The position numbers and the translations under genes are program-made. Shown here in pieces: positions 14,723 to 22,132 of a DNA stretch of 39,317 nt; the stretch's first letter is position 1, and each line of letters starts with the position of its first letter. The stretch is from a virus. The notes under the pieces are model-generated. The model did not search any database. It saw only the letters and a list, made by a program, of their open reading frames with translations, and was not told where the DNA came from. Where the stretch lies: positions 1 to 39,317 of IMG/VR virus record IMGVR_UViG_3300050010_000571, one strand, 5' to 3'.

Positions 14723-15655
14723 TTATCTAGGAGTATGAATTTTTGGTAGTCCAAACCCTTTTGAAGGTTTGGCTTTATCAGGGTTATTTCTAAGCCATTC
14801 TTGTACATACCACAACATTCCGCAACCACCACCAATGTCATCCTGCCCCGCTGGGTCAAACATACGAGTCGAGTATCCAGCTTTAAGCATTTTTTCCATG
14901 AAATCAGAAGTTAGACTACGTTGACGTTCATTTGCAGCCGCAATATGCTCGTTACGTTCACAGACAACTGATAACGTAGCTTCCCAAACAGAGGGGTCAA
15001 AGAGCCTGACAAGACGATCTACGTCCTCTTGAGTATTGTTCTTGTCGTGTACACAATAGTTAAAGAATGGCCTCCGACCAGTTTCTTCCGCCCACCAATC
15101 ACCAATATTGGCGATTTCAGTAAGAGAAAAAGTTGGAGTAGGAATCAGTTTGGCTCGTGCTTCATCAGTACTTTCATGTACAGAAAATTGAAGACCAATT
15201 GTAGGAACTTCAACAGATAGCTTTTGAAGCTTCTCGAAAGCTTTAAGATTTCTGGGTGCCGAAGTACTAATCAACAAACGCGCATGAGGATACAAATAAT
15301 AAAGCTGGCGAATTGCCTCGGCCAGAGCTTCGTAATTCAACATGGGTTCTCCCATTGACATAAACATGATTTGAAGCTTTTTGATCTTGCTCGGGTCAAC
15401 TCCTGTTGCTTCCAAAAGATACTTCGGCTGACTGACAATTTCTTCGGCTGTGAATGATCGAACGAAATAGTCTCCTGCTCCGCAGAATCGGCAACCTACA
15501 GGGCACCCGCTTTGTGTTGAACAGCAAATGACTGTACGATCAATGTAAGTTGGGTACTTGTAAAGTACCGCCTCTGCAACGCCCGTGGCACAGGTGAAAA
15601 CGAATTTGCTTACGTTTTCGTTTGATGATTCAATTTTTTTTATATTATCCCACAT
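14723..15655 (-). CDS. RlmN/Cfr-like radical SAM methyltransferase, 310 aa
   Basis: The [4Fe-4S] motif is CPVGCRFC (CxxxCxxC, about residue 51), with the extra cysteine seven residues earlier (first C of ICCSTQSGC), as in RlmN. MSMGEPMLNYE is the SAM-binding GEP element, and GGGCGML near the C-terminus places the second methyl-carrier cysteine. RlmN methylates C2 of A2503 in 23S rRNA and A37 in some tRNAs. This protein is about 70 residues shorter at the N-terminus, lacking most of the RNA-binding accessory domain. It sits between a homing endonuclease and the NAD cassette; with a phage tRNA set nearby, a tRNA or rRNA target is plausible. Confidence 0.8.
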   Translation of the reverse strand: MWDNIKKIESSNENVSKFVFTCATGVAEAVLYKYPTYIDRTVICCSTQSGCPVGCRFCGAGDYFVRSFTAEEIVSQPKYLLEATGVDPSKIKKLQIMFMSMGEPMLNYEALAEAIRQLYYLYPHARLLISTSAPRNLKAFEKLQKLSVEVPTIGLQFSVHESTDEARAKLIPTPTFSLTEIANIGDWWAEETGRRPFFNYCVHDKNNTQEDVDRLVRLFDPSVWEATLSVVCERNEHIAAANERQRSLTSDFMEKMLKAGYSTRMFDPAGQDDIGGGCGMLWYVQEWLRNNPDKAKPSKGFGLPKIHTPR

Positions 15656-15702
15656 AATTTCTTCCCCCCCAAACAGGAGTGATAATTGATGTTATTGGTA
15701 TA

Positions 15703-17106
15703 TTAGCGGCTAGCGTTAGCACGAACTTCCGCGAAGGTGTATTCCTTGAGCAAAACGCCATTCTCGAACACCGTCACCAAAACGTCGGGTCGTGGGTCAG
15801 ATTCGGAAACGGTGGAATAACTATCGCCATCTTTTACGAGTTTGAGACGACCCTTTTTGCTGGCCTTGCTAGAGTCCAAAGGTTTCTTTTGGATGTCATA
15901 CCAAATTCCCTTTCGTTTTTGGGCGGAACTTTTGAATGCACTCTGAATAGTATCTCGATTCAAATCCTTCTGAACTAAACCTGACCCGCTACCAAAAGTA
16001 GCAATATTACTGGTGGAATATCCAGAATTTTTTAATGTCAAAAGTATTTGCTTAATGTCTTCATGACCACAACCATCACCATATAGAACGCGAACACAAT
16101 TATTCAATACTTTAAATCCTTTTGAATTGATACTACTGCCAAAGATTTTTTCCAATTCTTGGACAATCCACAAAGTCAGACTTTCTTTTGTCGGGTGTTT
16201 TTCTGTAATTGAGTCAGGCCTCACAACAAAAATACCTTTACGATTTTGAATATTTTCTTTGAACTTTTTCCCTACGATGTTTGAAACAAAATTGTAAATA
16301 TCGTAAGTATCGGCGACTACGCTTAAAATGCCATTCGGATATTTTTCCAACAATTCTCCCACAATTTTTTCTTCTCCATCTTGTCCATAGACGCTCATCA
16401 CTGAATGTTCGGACGCTGGAACAGAATAAGCTAAATCATTATAATCAGTATTATAAAACTGCTTGGCTGAAGCAAACGATAGAATATCATCAGTACCCTT
16501 AAAGTGGACTAAGTGAGCCAATGAACCGATTTCTGCTGCTTCATTAGAAGAATAACTACGATAACCAAAACCATGAAGCATAAACGGAAGTAAATCAAGA
16601 TTATCAGATGTTTCTTCCATAAAAGACTTTATCGTCTGTTTAATCTCAAATACATTTGAAGATACAGCAATTGGATACCAAATATGAGAAATAAGAGATT
16701 CCAGATAATTTGTCAACCAACCACATTTTTCATCGGTATTCTCAATGGTAATTAAAACATTGGACACTCCAACCAATGAACCCTCTGGAACTGCTTTAAT
16801 ACGAATTGGCAAACGACCACTGTATTGAGATAAAATGTATTCCCAACTTTTTTTATTAAAAGCTGTTTCATTACCGAAATGTGCCTTACAAATATCCGCC
16901 ACCTCGTCAATTTTTTCTTGAGTAATTACAATTCCTTCGAGAAAATTCTTAATAAGATATTGTAGGCCGAAAAAAATGGTTTTTGGAAATTTGCTTCCAA
17001 TTCGTGCCTCAAAATAGGAATAAACAATTTGCGTATCTTGAGGATACATATTCCAATGCGCTCCGATTTTGTAGGAATCAGTTAAAAGAATCAAGTTTTT
17101 GGTCAT
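15703..17106 (-). CDS. nadV: Nicotinamide phosphoribosyltransferase (NAMPT/NadV), 467 aa
   Basis: Makes NMN from nicotinamide and PRPP. Recognisable blocks: LTDSYKIGAHWNMYP, VYSYFEARIG, FFGLQY, SSNEAAEIGSLAHLVHFKG, the catalytic His in VPASEHSVMS, VRPDS, GDGCGHEDI and FGSGSGLVQKDLNRDT. In human NAMPT the segment before the SSQE loop is HDFG with Asp219 contacting nicotinamide; here it reads HGFG. I start at ATG 17106 (MTKNLILLTD) rather than 17136 because TACTAT lies just upstream. It closes the NAD cassette running from 20.4 kb down and pairs with the NMN adenylyltransferase at 19252-19824. Confidence 0.92.
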   Translation of the reverse strand: MTKNLILLTDSYKIGAHWNMYPQDTQIVYSYFEARIGSKFPKTIFFGLQYLIKNFLEGIVITQEKIDEVADICKAHFGNETAFNKKSWEYILSQYSGRLPIRIKAVPEGSLVGVSNVLITIENTDEKCGWLTNYLESLISHIWYPIAVSSNVFEIKQTIKSFMEETSDNLDLLPFMLHGFGYRSYSSNEAAEIGSLAHLVHFKGTDDILSFASAKQFYNTDYNDLAYSVPASEHSVMSVYGQDGEEKIVGELLEKYPNGILSVVADTYDIYNFVSNIVGKKFKENIQNRKGIFVVRPDSITEKHPTKESLTLWIVQELEKIFGSSINSKGFKVLNNCVRVLYGDGCGHEDIKQILLTLKNSGYSTSNIATFGSGSGLVQKDLNRDTIQSAFKSSAQKRKGIWYDIQKKPLDSSKASKKGRLKLVKDGDSYSTVSESDPRPDVLVTVFENGVLLKEYTFAEVRANASR

Positions 17107-17145
17107 AAAAATAGTATTTGTGAAATTTAAAATCATTTAAAAATT

Positions 17146-17817
17146 TTAAAACGATGTCAATATTTTCTTGAAAAAAACACTAAAAAGGGATTGATTTTCA
17201 GTGTCAGCAGTGAAAGGACACGGTATTAATTGGCGGATCGTATCTGCCTGCCATTTACGTTCGGTAGCAGCACCAGCAACATAAGTATCATAAGTAACAG
17301 AATAAACAGCAGCAGCATCAGCAGTATAAACATCAGCAGCAGCATCAGCAGCATAAGCATCAGCAGCAGCAGCAGCAGCATAAGCATCAGCATGAGCATC
17401 AGCAGCAGCAGCATAAGCAGCAGCATAAATAACAGTATTAACAGCATAAATAACAGCAACAACAGCAGCATTTTTGTTAATTTTTAATGCTTCATTTAAA
17501 GCTGATTTAATTAACAACTTATTTTCCTCTGTAGGGTCATTTATCCATTTTTTTATAGCCTCAATCACTAAATGTAGGAGCTTATCATTAGGATATTTTT
17601 CCTCAAAAATATACAATACATGTTCGGCCCAGATACATGCTATTTTTACATTGTCCAATGCATTAATAGTTTTGGTCTTTTTCAACAACCAAAGCAACCA
17701 ATCTCCCCTGGGACAGGTATCCCAGATTTTGACTATGTTAAAATTGCAGGATTCTGCAAATGATAATCCTTTAGAGCAAGGACTAAGTGCGATGATATTT
17801 TTTTTTGTCAGTTTCAT
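17146..17817 (-). CDS. Imm5-like protein with Ala/Asp/Tyr repeats, 223 aa
   Basis: The N-terminal half has GDWLLWLLKKT, WAEHVLYIFEEKYPND and AIKKWINDPTEENK, which fit from memory the helical Imm5-type 'putative immunity protein' family common in phages. Residues 120-180 are a low-complexity run of Ala with Tyr, Asp and Val (AAYAAAADAHADAYAAAAAA). It overlaps the deoxyribosyltransferase-like gene by ATGA (17814-17817) and lies directly before NAMPT, so it belongs to the NAD cassette. Its role is unknown; neutralising a toxin or effector is possible. Confidence 0.6.
   Translation of the reverse strand: MKLTKKNIIALSPCSKGLSFAESCNFNIVKIWDTCPRGDWLLWLLKKTKTINALDNVKIACIWAEHVLYIFEEKYPNDKLLHLVIEAIKKWINDPTEENKLLIKSALNEALKINKNAAVVAVIYAVNTVIYAAAYAAAADAHADAYAAAAAADAYAADAAADVYTADAAAVYSVTYDTYVAGAATERKWQADTIRQLIPCPFTADTENQSLFSVFFKKILTSF
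17265..17475 (-). repeat. GCTGAT/GCTGCT-type short repeats inside the Imm5-like gene
   Basis: A 200-bp run of imperfect 3- and 6-bp units (plus strand cagcag, atcagc, ataagc) encoding the Ala/Asp/Tyr tract. Such tracts change length by slippage in steps of codons, so the protein's length may vary between isolates. Confidence 0.8.
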
Positions 17818-18290
17818 ATAGTATTTGTAATCGTGTCAAGCGTTTGTTGAAGTAAGGAATAAAATGATTGTACTACTTCGATTTCAGGGCGTTCTAAACG
17901 GGTCTGATACGTTACGTCGAAAATCCGTTTATAATCAGCATGACAGCCAATCAGGATTGGTCCCTTGTGATATTGCAAAGCAGAGCCCAACTCAAAAAGA
18001 GCGATCGGACACAAAGTTTCGTAAGGAAACCAAAACACTAAAATTTTCGCCCGATGTAAATAATAGTTTTCCCAAGCAATTTGGACCTCGCTCTGCTTTG
18101 GGTCGCTTACGTCGAAGTTCTCTCGGCGAGGATTAAAAATCGTTACATGAATTTTTCTTGCTTGTGTGAAAAATTCAATGTATTCAATGAATACTTTTTG
18201 CCAATCTGCACAATTACTTATTCCGCCCCCAACGAAAAGAGTGGTAGAGTAATTCGGTTTGCGATAGATTGGAGCCTCAATTACTTGCAT
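17814..18290 (-). CDS. Nucleoside 2-deoxyribosyltransferase-like protein, 158 aa
   Basis: LFVGGGISNCADWQ, VTIFNPRRENFD, QIAWENYYLHRA, ILVFWFPYET and PIALFELGSAL in that order define the Nuc_deoxyrib_tr2-type Rossmann fold. Members cleave or transfer N-glycosidic bonds of (deoxy)nucleosides and related NAD-derived compounds. It overlaps both neighbours by a few bases, inside the NAD cassette, so a role in processing nicotinamide- or ADP-ribose-type nucleosides is reasonable (inference). Confidence 0.85.
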   Translation of the reverse strand: MQVIEAPIYRKPNYSTTLFVGGGISNCADWQKVFIEYIEFFTQARKIHVTIFNPRRENFDVSDPKQSEVQIAWENYYLHRAKILVFWFPYETLCPIALFELGSALQYHKGPILIGCHADYKRIFDVTYQTRLERPEIEVVQSFYSLLQQTLDTITNTI

Positions 18291-18681
18291 AATATTTAAT
18301 TTTTTCTAAATTTTGTAAAATTCCTGGCATGAGAGGCAATTTGGATGCCTCGTCAGGCGTGTAAAGCTGCCAAGGAGTGCGTTTCTTGAAAACGTTGTTG
18401 AAATTCCCAGAATGCGTCTTATACTGGAAGATTAAATACATTTCCGTTATAAAGTCATCTATTACACAATCAATTACTTCAATGAAGTGATGTTGGACGA
18501 ACAGGCCAGTTTTTTCTTTAATCTCCCTCTGAATACCACATTGGATACTCTCATTTGGTTCAATTTTTACACAAATACTCTCCCAGTAGCCTGGGAAGTT
18601 TTTGGTTTTAAGTCGCTGAGAAAGCATCAATCTTTCACCAAACCATATAAGACAACAAGCAGTTAATGGGCATCTCTTCAT
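18277..18681 (-). CDS. Nudix-fold protein with a degenerate Nudix box, 134 aa
   Basis: NFPGYWES, then a box reading EPNESIQCGIQREIKEKTG. The ExxxxxxxREIxE core is there, but the leading Gly of the box is Val and the second Glu of the metal-binding EE is Lys. Catalysis may be weak or altered, or the domain may only bind its ligand. It lies between another Nudix gene and the deoxyribosyltransferase-like gene. Confidence 0.7.
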   Translation of the reverse strand: MKRCPLTACCLIWFGERLMLSQRLKTKNFPGYWESICVKIEPNESIQCGIQREIKEKTGLFVQHHFIEVIDCVIDDFITEMYLIFQYKTHSGNFNNVFKKRTPWQLYTPDEASKLPLMPGILQNLEKIKYYASN

Positions 18682-18689
18682 GAGTATGG

Positions 18690-19247
18690 TTAAAGTTCTC
18701 CCAACTCAATTAATTTTTCAACAATGGGAAAATGTTCTGGCATGATAATTTTTTTATACTTGCGACGAATATAGTCCCTGGAAAACCATCTAACTTTTCC
18801 AATATCGTCTCCTGCTTTTGGAGCGCCCCATAAATAAAAACTTTTAAACACGGCGCTCATAATCTTGTCGGGTTTATCGCTATAACGAGGGTCATTGACT
18901 CGGAAACTAAACAAGTATTCAGGACGAGAACATTCCAAATCAATTCCACCTTCTTCCTGACGCTCGCGAGCATTCGCGGCTTCAAGACTGGCATCGGACG
19001 GGTCAACAAACCCACCCAAGAAACGCCAGAATTTCTGACTTGGTTTCTTACCAAGCAGGATTTTTCCACCTTCTCGATGGACAATGAAACAATCTGTCGC
19101 TTGAAACGAAGTAGGATACTTGTGCATCTGAAAAGGGAACGGACGATAATGCACGTCTGATTCGTCCGATTTCATTTTAGAAACCCAACCGTTGGATGAC
19201 AGCCACAAATCTTCGGATGGTAGAGTGGACATGAGAAGAGTAGACAT
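18690..19247 (-). CDS. Nudix hydrolase, 185 aa
   Basis: FWRFLGGFVDPSDASLEAAN followed by ARERQEEGG is a Nudix box with intact REXXEE; the early Glu is replaced by Asp. The FIVHREGGKILLGKKP strand before it is typical of NADH/ADP-ribose-type Nudix enzymes, and a GGFVDP start is seen in the Nudix half of bifunctional NadM. It directly follows the NMN adenylyltransferase gene (5 nt apart), mirroring the NadM fusion. Likely substrate: ADP-ribose or a dinucleotide (inference). It also has its own promoter (19262-19290). Confidence 0.8.
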   Translation of the reverse strand: MSTLLMSTLPSEDLWLSSNGWVSKMKSDESDVHYRPFPFQMHKYPTSFQATDCFIVHREGGKILLGKKPSQKFWRFLGGFVDPSDASLEAANARERQEEGGIDLECSRPEYLFSFRVNDPRYSDKPDKIMSAVFKSFYLWGAPKAGDDIGKVRWFSRDYIRRKYKKIIMPEHFPIVEKLIELGEL

Positions 19248-19251
19248 AAAT

Positions 19252-19824
19252 TTAGGATTTCACTGTAACAGGCATTTGGGATTTTGTCAATGCCATTCGT
19301 AACTCCGTAGATGAAATTGGGTTACTAAATTGGGAAGCTTCCTCGCTTTGGATACGAAATTCCTCGCCAATTGTGGAGTCAAACTCAATATTTATGCGAC
19401 GACCGAACACAAGGAACTTCGCCTTGTTTTCGCGGAACACTTCAGCTACCCTATCAAGGGGACCAGCATACTTGGCGTCCCAAATCCGCACCCAAGTATC
19501 AGCACCCACCACGAAAATTAGTTCTTTGTTTGGATATTCTTTTGAAAATAGAACAGCTTTTTGAATAAAAGTGGGGGCTTTGGTTACGATACATGGATAT
19601 TTTTCCAAACCTTTGAGACGACGATTTATTTCTACAATATCATATTCTCCCTTATCTGCATTCCTAGATGACAATTCCAAAACTATTGGGAAACCTAAGA
19701 TTTTTTCAGCCGCATTTATTATAGAAATGTGACCCATATGTATTGGGTTGAAGCTTCCAGAGAAAATGCCCAAACCTTTCGCATTTTTCATGTCTATTTT
19801 GCTAAATTCAGGGGTAATATACAT
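19252..19824 (-). CDS. Nicotinamide/nicotinate mononucleotide adenylyltransferase, 190 aa
   Basis: Joins NMN (or NaMN) and ATP to give NAD. GIFSGSFNPIHMGHISI is the GxFxPxHxGH nucleotidyltransferase motif; LIFVVGADTWVRIWD and the C-terminal ISSTELR (ISSTxxR) complete the NMNAT signature. Normal length for single-domain enzymes. With NAMPT at 15703 it makes a two-step route nicotinamide to NMN to NAD, as in the phage NAD-reconstitution pathway NARP2. It follows the CinA-like gene by 10 nt. Confidence 0.92.
   Translation of the reverse strand: MYITPEFSKIDMKNAKGLGIFSGSFNPIHMGHISIINAAEKILGFPIVLELSSRNADKGEYDIVEINRRLKGLEKYPCIVTKAPTFIQKAVLFSKEYPNKELIFVVGADTWVRIWDAKYAGPLDRVAEVFRENKAKFLVFGRRINIEFDSTIGEEFRIQSEEASQFSNPISSTELRMALTKSQMPVTVKS
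19262..19290 (-). promoter_or_regulatory. Sigma70-like promoter inside the NAD cassette
   Basis: TTGACA (19290-19285), 17-nt spacer, TACAGT (19267-19262); 14 nt separate it from ATG at 19247. It lies within the 3' end of the adenylyltransferase gene and could drive the Nudix-to-NAMPT part separately. Confidence 0.65.
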
Positions 19825-19834
19825 AATTATTTGT

Positions 19835-20380
19835 TTAAGGCAAAATGTTAGTAGCTTTTAATTCATACTTAATTTTCTGATCCAGAGATGGTGTTTCAAA
19901 CTCTCCACCAATAATGGCATAATATAACAGTTTAAAAATCCAATCAGAAATTAATTGATTTTCTTCCTCCCGTGTCCTACCTTGCACAAAAATAATGTTA
20001 AGAACATGAGATTTATCATAAGTTTGAATGGCAATATGAACACGATGAATGCGCCCAGCCCGTTCGCCATCATAAGCAATAGAGCTTGCCGCACCAATGC
20101 CTATTGCATTCTCAGGATTTTTGTCAGCTCTGAGGACTTTGAAATATGCAGCCACGGCTAACTGGGTTGCTGCTTGCTCGCTTGCATACGTATCTAACTT
20201 GTTGTTGCCCACAAAATCATTAAAAATTTCTCTGTTATAGGGAATCATCGCCCCCATAAATGAACGGGAGGCCCCACTGAACGACAGATAATCACTTACA
20301 ATACTTTGGCCACCGCCAGTGATGGCAAAAAACAATTTCTTTCCAGAATTGTTCAAAACGTCAAAATAAAATTTATGCAT
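19835..20380 (-). CDS. CinA C-terminal-like protein, 181 aa
   Basis: The order FAITGGGQSIVSDYL, FSGASRSFMGAMIPY, LDTYASEQAATQLAVAAYF, IGIGAASSIAYD and HRVHIAIQT follows the CinA/PncC fold, whose members deamidate NMN to NaMN. The nucleophile motif ESCTGG of true PncC is replaced by AITGGG, a variant I recall from CinA-like domains paired or fused with NMN adenylyltransferase. Here the adenylyltransferase is the very next gene. It probably binds or processes NMN, but deamidase activity is doubtful. Confidence 0.75.
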   Translation of the reverse strand: MHKFYFDVLNNSGKKLFFAITGGGQSIVSDYLSFSGASRSFMGAMIPYNREIFNDFVGNNKLDTYASEQAATQLAVAAYFKVLRADKNPENAIGIGAASSIAYDGERAGRIHRVHIAIQTYDKSHVLNIIFVQGRTREEENQLISDWIFKLLYYAIIGGEFETPSLDQKIKYELKATNILP

Positions 20381-20409
20381 AATTAAAGATTAATAACAAT
20401 TTGTCAAGC

Positions 20410-20952
20410 CTATTTCAGGGCATTCCGAGTCGTCATAAGAATTTTACTAAGCTTGTTACGCCCGTCGTCGGGGAACCAAACATCACCAAAAAATCCTGAA
20501 ATAGTTTTTTCATCATGTTGACAATAATCAGGTATAGAATATGGTAATCTTGTTACTTCAATTTCAGTAACGTTGGGATTAAGCGATTTACTAATAAGAT
20601 TTTGGATGGCTGCACCACCATATTGATTTTTGGAATGGACTATGTAATCTGGATGGGATACTTGATGATGCTTGCAATAGTTAATTAAAAACTCCGCACA
20701 CTCAATACCACATTTTTGTTTGAAGGTTTTGTGATGGGCGGGATATAACTCTTTAAGTTCAAAATAGGCTGCATAATGTTCATCACAAAGATCGCAATCA
20801 TACGCGACAAATTTTGGTACACCCATTATTTGAATAGTGTGAACAAACTCGTTGTAATTTTTAACAATGACCCATTCGACATTTTGGGGAAGTTTAACCC
20901 AATCAACTTTATGTGGCTGGCGCGAATCATCGAGAAAGAGAAAAAAGTTCAT
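20410..20952 (-). CDS. Cyclic-phosphate-processing receiver-like (cREC) protein, 180 aa
   Basis: Starts NFFLFLDDSRQPHKVDW, has VAYDCDLCDEHY in the place of the second acidic strand and DYIVHSKNQYGG after it. FLDDxRxP, a D-x-D-L strand and HSxN are the marks of the cREC receiver-like domain described in RNA-repair-associated gene sets. These are thought to handle 2',3'-cyclic phosphate ends. It overlaps the MazG-like gene start by ATGA (20949-20952). Compare the HAD at 13510 and the 2H protein at 28722. Confidence 0.7.
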   Translation of the reverse strand: MNFFLFLDDSRQPHKVDWVKLPQNVEWVIVKNYNEFVHTIQIMGVPKFVAYDCDLCDEHYAAYFELKELYPAHHKTFKQKCGIECAEFLINYCKHHQVSHPDYIVHSKNQYGGAAIQNLISKSLNPNVTEIEVTRLPYSIPDYCQHDEKTISGFFGDVWFPDDGRNKLSKILMTTRNALK

Positions 20953-21317
20953 AGTTTTCGTTTACTTCCAACTCTTATGCTTACTTCGTTGAACTTTTCG
21001 ATTACCGCCTCTTCAAGTGAAATATTCATCGCGGTAGAAATCAAATCCAAGTAGGTTAGAACATCGGCAATTTCCTTTTTACATTCAGCATGAAGTTTGG
21101 CAAGTTTGGCGACGGCCTTCTTATGAGAGGCAACATCTAGTCTGATATTATCATAGACGCGTTTGCGTTTTTTAATAAAATTACAAAACTCCCCTACTTC
21201 ACCTGCCAAAGCACATGCCCAAGCTTCTTCCGACCAACTTTTGATGGGATGGAATGATTCTTCGCATCTTTTTGTATTTACTTCCCGTAACTTTTTAAAC
21301 GTTAAGTCTTTTTTCAT
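20949..21317 (-). CDS. MazG-like nucleotide pyrophosphohydrolase, 122 aa
   Basis: WACALAGEVGEFCNFIKK gives the first ExxE-type helix (GEVGE) and KEIADVLTYLDLISTAM the second (EIADV), the Mg-binding pairs of all-alpha NTP pyrophosphatases. Ends with LEEAVIEKFNEVSIRVGS, as phage MazG-like proteins do. It removes pyrophosphate from (d)NTPs or alarmones, either cleaning the dNTP pool or damping host stress signals. It is the first gene of the pair with cREC. Confidence 0.85.
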   Translation of the reverse strand: MKKDLTFKKLREVNTKRCEESFHPIKSWSEEAWACALAGEVGEFCNFIKKRKRVYDNIRLDVASHKKAVAKLAKLHAECKKEIADVLTYLDLISTAMNISLEEAVIEKFNEVSIRVGSKRKL

Positions 21318-21324
21318 ATTTTTT

Positions 21325-21462
21325 TTAAAAATTATCTGTTTTGGGCATTAAACCACCTCGTTCTCTGTTAAAGGTTATCGAACCACCACACCCACAGTCT
21401 GGAAAACAACAGTAAATTAATTCACTTCCATCCATTGGATTACCATACTTATCGCACGGCAT
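21325..21462 (-). CDS. Possible small cysteine-rich protein, 45 aa
   Basis: ATG at 21462 opens a 45-codon frame reading MPCDKYGNPMDGSELIYCCF, then CGCGGSITFNRERGG. The same frame stays open upstream as far as about 21560 without another ATG, so the true start may be a rarer codon. Five cysteines suggest metal binding. The stop lies 8 nt before the MazG gene's ATG. No family recognised. Confidence 0.45.
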   Translation of the reverse strand: MPCDKYGNPMDGSELIYCCFPDCGCGGSITFNRERGGLMPKTDNF

Positions 21463-21653
21463 TTCTCCATCGTCAAGTAATTGAAGAAAATACCTCCTGA
21501 TGAAGTTGAGGACGCTTCGTATACTTGATGATGTTAGCGTGGAAAAAATGAGTGTCTGCCGTCAAGAAAGTTGTCATTAAAGGAAAAGTCTATCAGTTAT
21601 TTGATTGTTTGATTGTTTGTCAAGAAGATTTTTTGAAGTCTGACGTGTTATTT

Positions 21654-21740
21654 TGGCGGTGAACGTAGGAGTCGCACCCAACCCCTTTCGGAGCGCATTG
21701 CTTTCCAAGCAGGCATAGTCACTGGACTATTTCATTCACC
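21654..21740 (-). tRNA. tRNA-Ser(GGA)
   Basis: Acceptor GGTGAAT/GTTCACC, discriminator G, encoded CCA. Anticodon loop TTGGAAA, long variable arm (CTCC-GAAA-GGGG) as expected for Ser. T-loop is TGCGACT; D-loop TCCAGTGA lacks the GG pair. Two inner bases of the anticodon stem mispair. Confidence 0.8.
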
Positions 21741-21761
21741 ATCTTTATTTAAATTTTTTGA

Positions 21762-21899
21762 TTACTCGCGCTTGTAATTTGCACTAAGTTCGACTTCGAC
21801 TTCATCATAATTAAATAAAGGATAATTACGTTGACCGTGATAGTCTCGTTGGGCGAGTCTCAGCCATTCTTTGTGTGCGTCTGAGTTAAACCAGTCCAT
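21762..21899 (-). CDS. Small hypothetical protein, 45 aa
   Basis: ATG at 21899 follows the upstream TAA by 1 nt (TAATATG), so it is coupled to the 21901-22116 gene; the longer frame to 21989 only overlaps that gene. Product starts MDWFNSDAHKEWLRLAQRDY and is polar and charged. Function unknown. Confidence 0.5.
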   Translation of the reverse strand: MDWFNSDAHKEWLRLAQRDYHGQRNYPLFNYDEVEVELSANYKRE

Positions 21900-21900
21900 A

Positions 21901-22116
21901 TTAGTTAGTGATAGTAATCTGTTCACTCCACCAAGCGTCAGGAATTTCGTAAAAATATAGTGGCTTGCGCTCTTTAAATGAAGCATCACATAGTATTTGC
22001 TTTTTACCTAAAGCCCCGTCCATGACTACTACCATGTGTAATCCACTACTTTCTGCAAATTTGAGCAGATAGTACCCATTTTCTGTGGGCGGTGTTTTGG
22101 ACATTTTAATTTCCAT
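21901..22116 (-). CDS. Hypothetical protein, 71 aa
   Basis: Begins MEIKMSKTPPTENGYYLLKF, with valine-rich strands (GLHMVVVMDGALG) and a WW pair near the end (DAWWSEQ). This looks like a small beta protein in which ENGYYLLK resembles phage proteins for which 'what the user sees' PP-x-NGxY motifs are common. A TGTAAT lies 9 nt before the ATG. Function not recognised. Confidence 0.55.
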   Translation of the reverse strand: MEIKMSKTPPTENGYYLLKFAESSGLHMVVVMDGALGKKQILCDASFKERKPLYFYEIPDAWWSEQITITN

Positions 22117-22132
22117 ACACCATCTATTACAC

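Noticed and set aside
17226-17487. Long Leu- or Ser-rich open frames over the Imm5-like gene
   Set aside because: They are shadow frames of the 3/6-bp repeat tract; composition is pure repeat and the Imm5-like frame has flanking conserved domains.
17814-17850. TTGACA followed by TACTAT before the Imm5-like gene as a promoter
   Set aside because: The spacer is only 10 nt and TTGACA is part of the coding end (LDTI) of the upstream gene; ATGA overlap suffices for expression.
20381-20410. TTGACA upstream of the CinA-like gene as a promoter
   Set aside because: With a 17-nt spacer the -10 box would overlap the ATG, so it does not fit the gene unless a later start is used.
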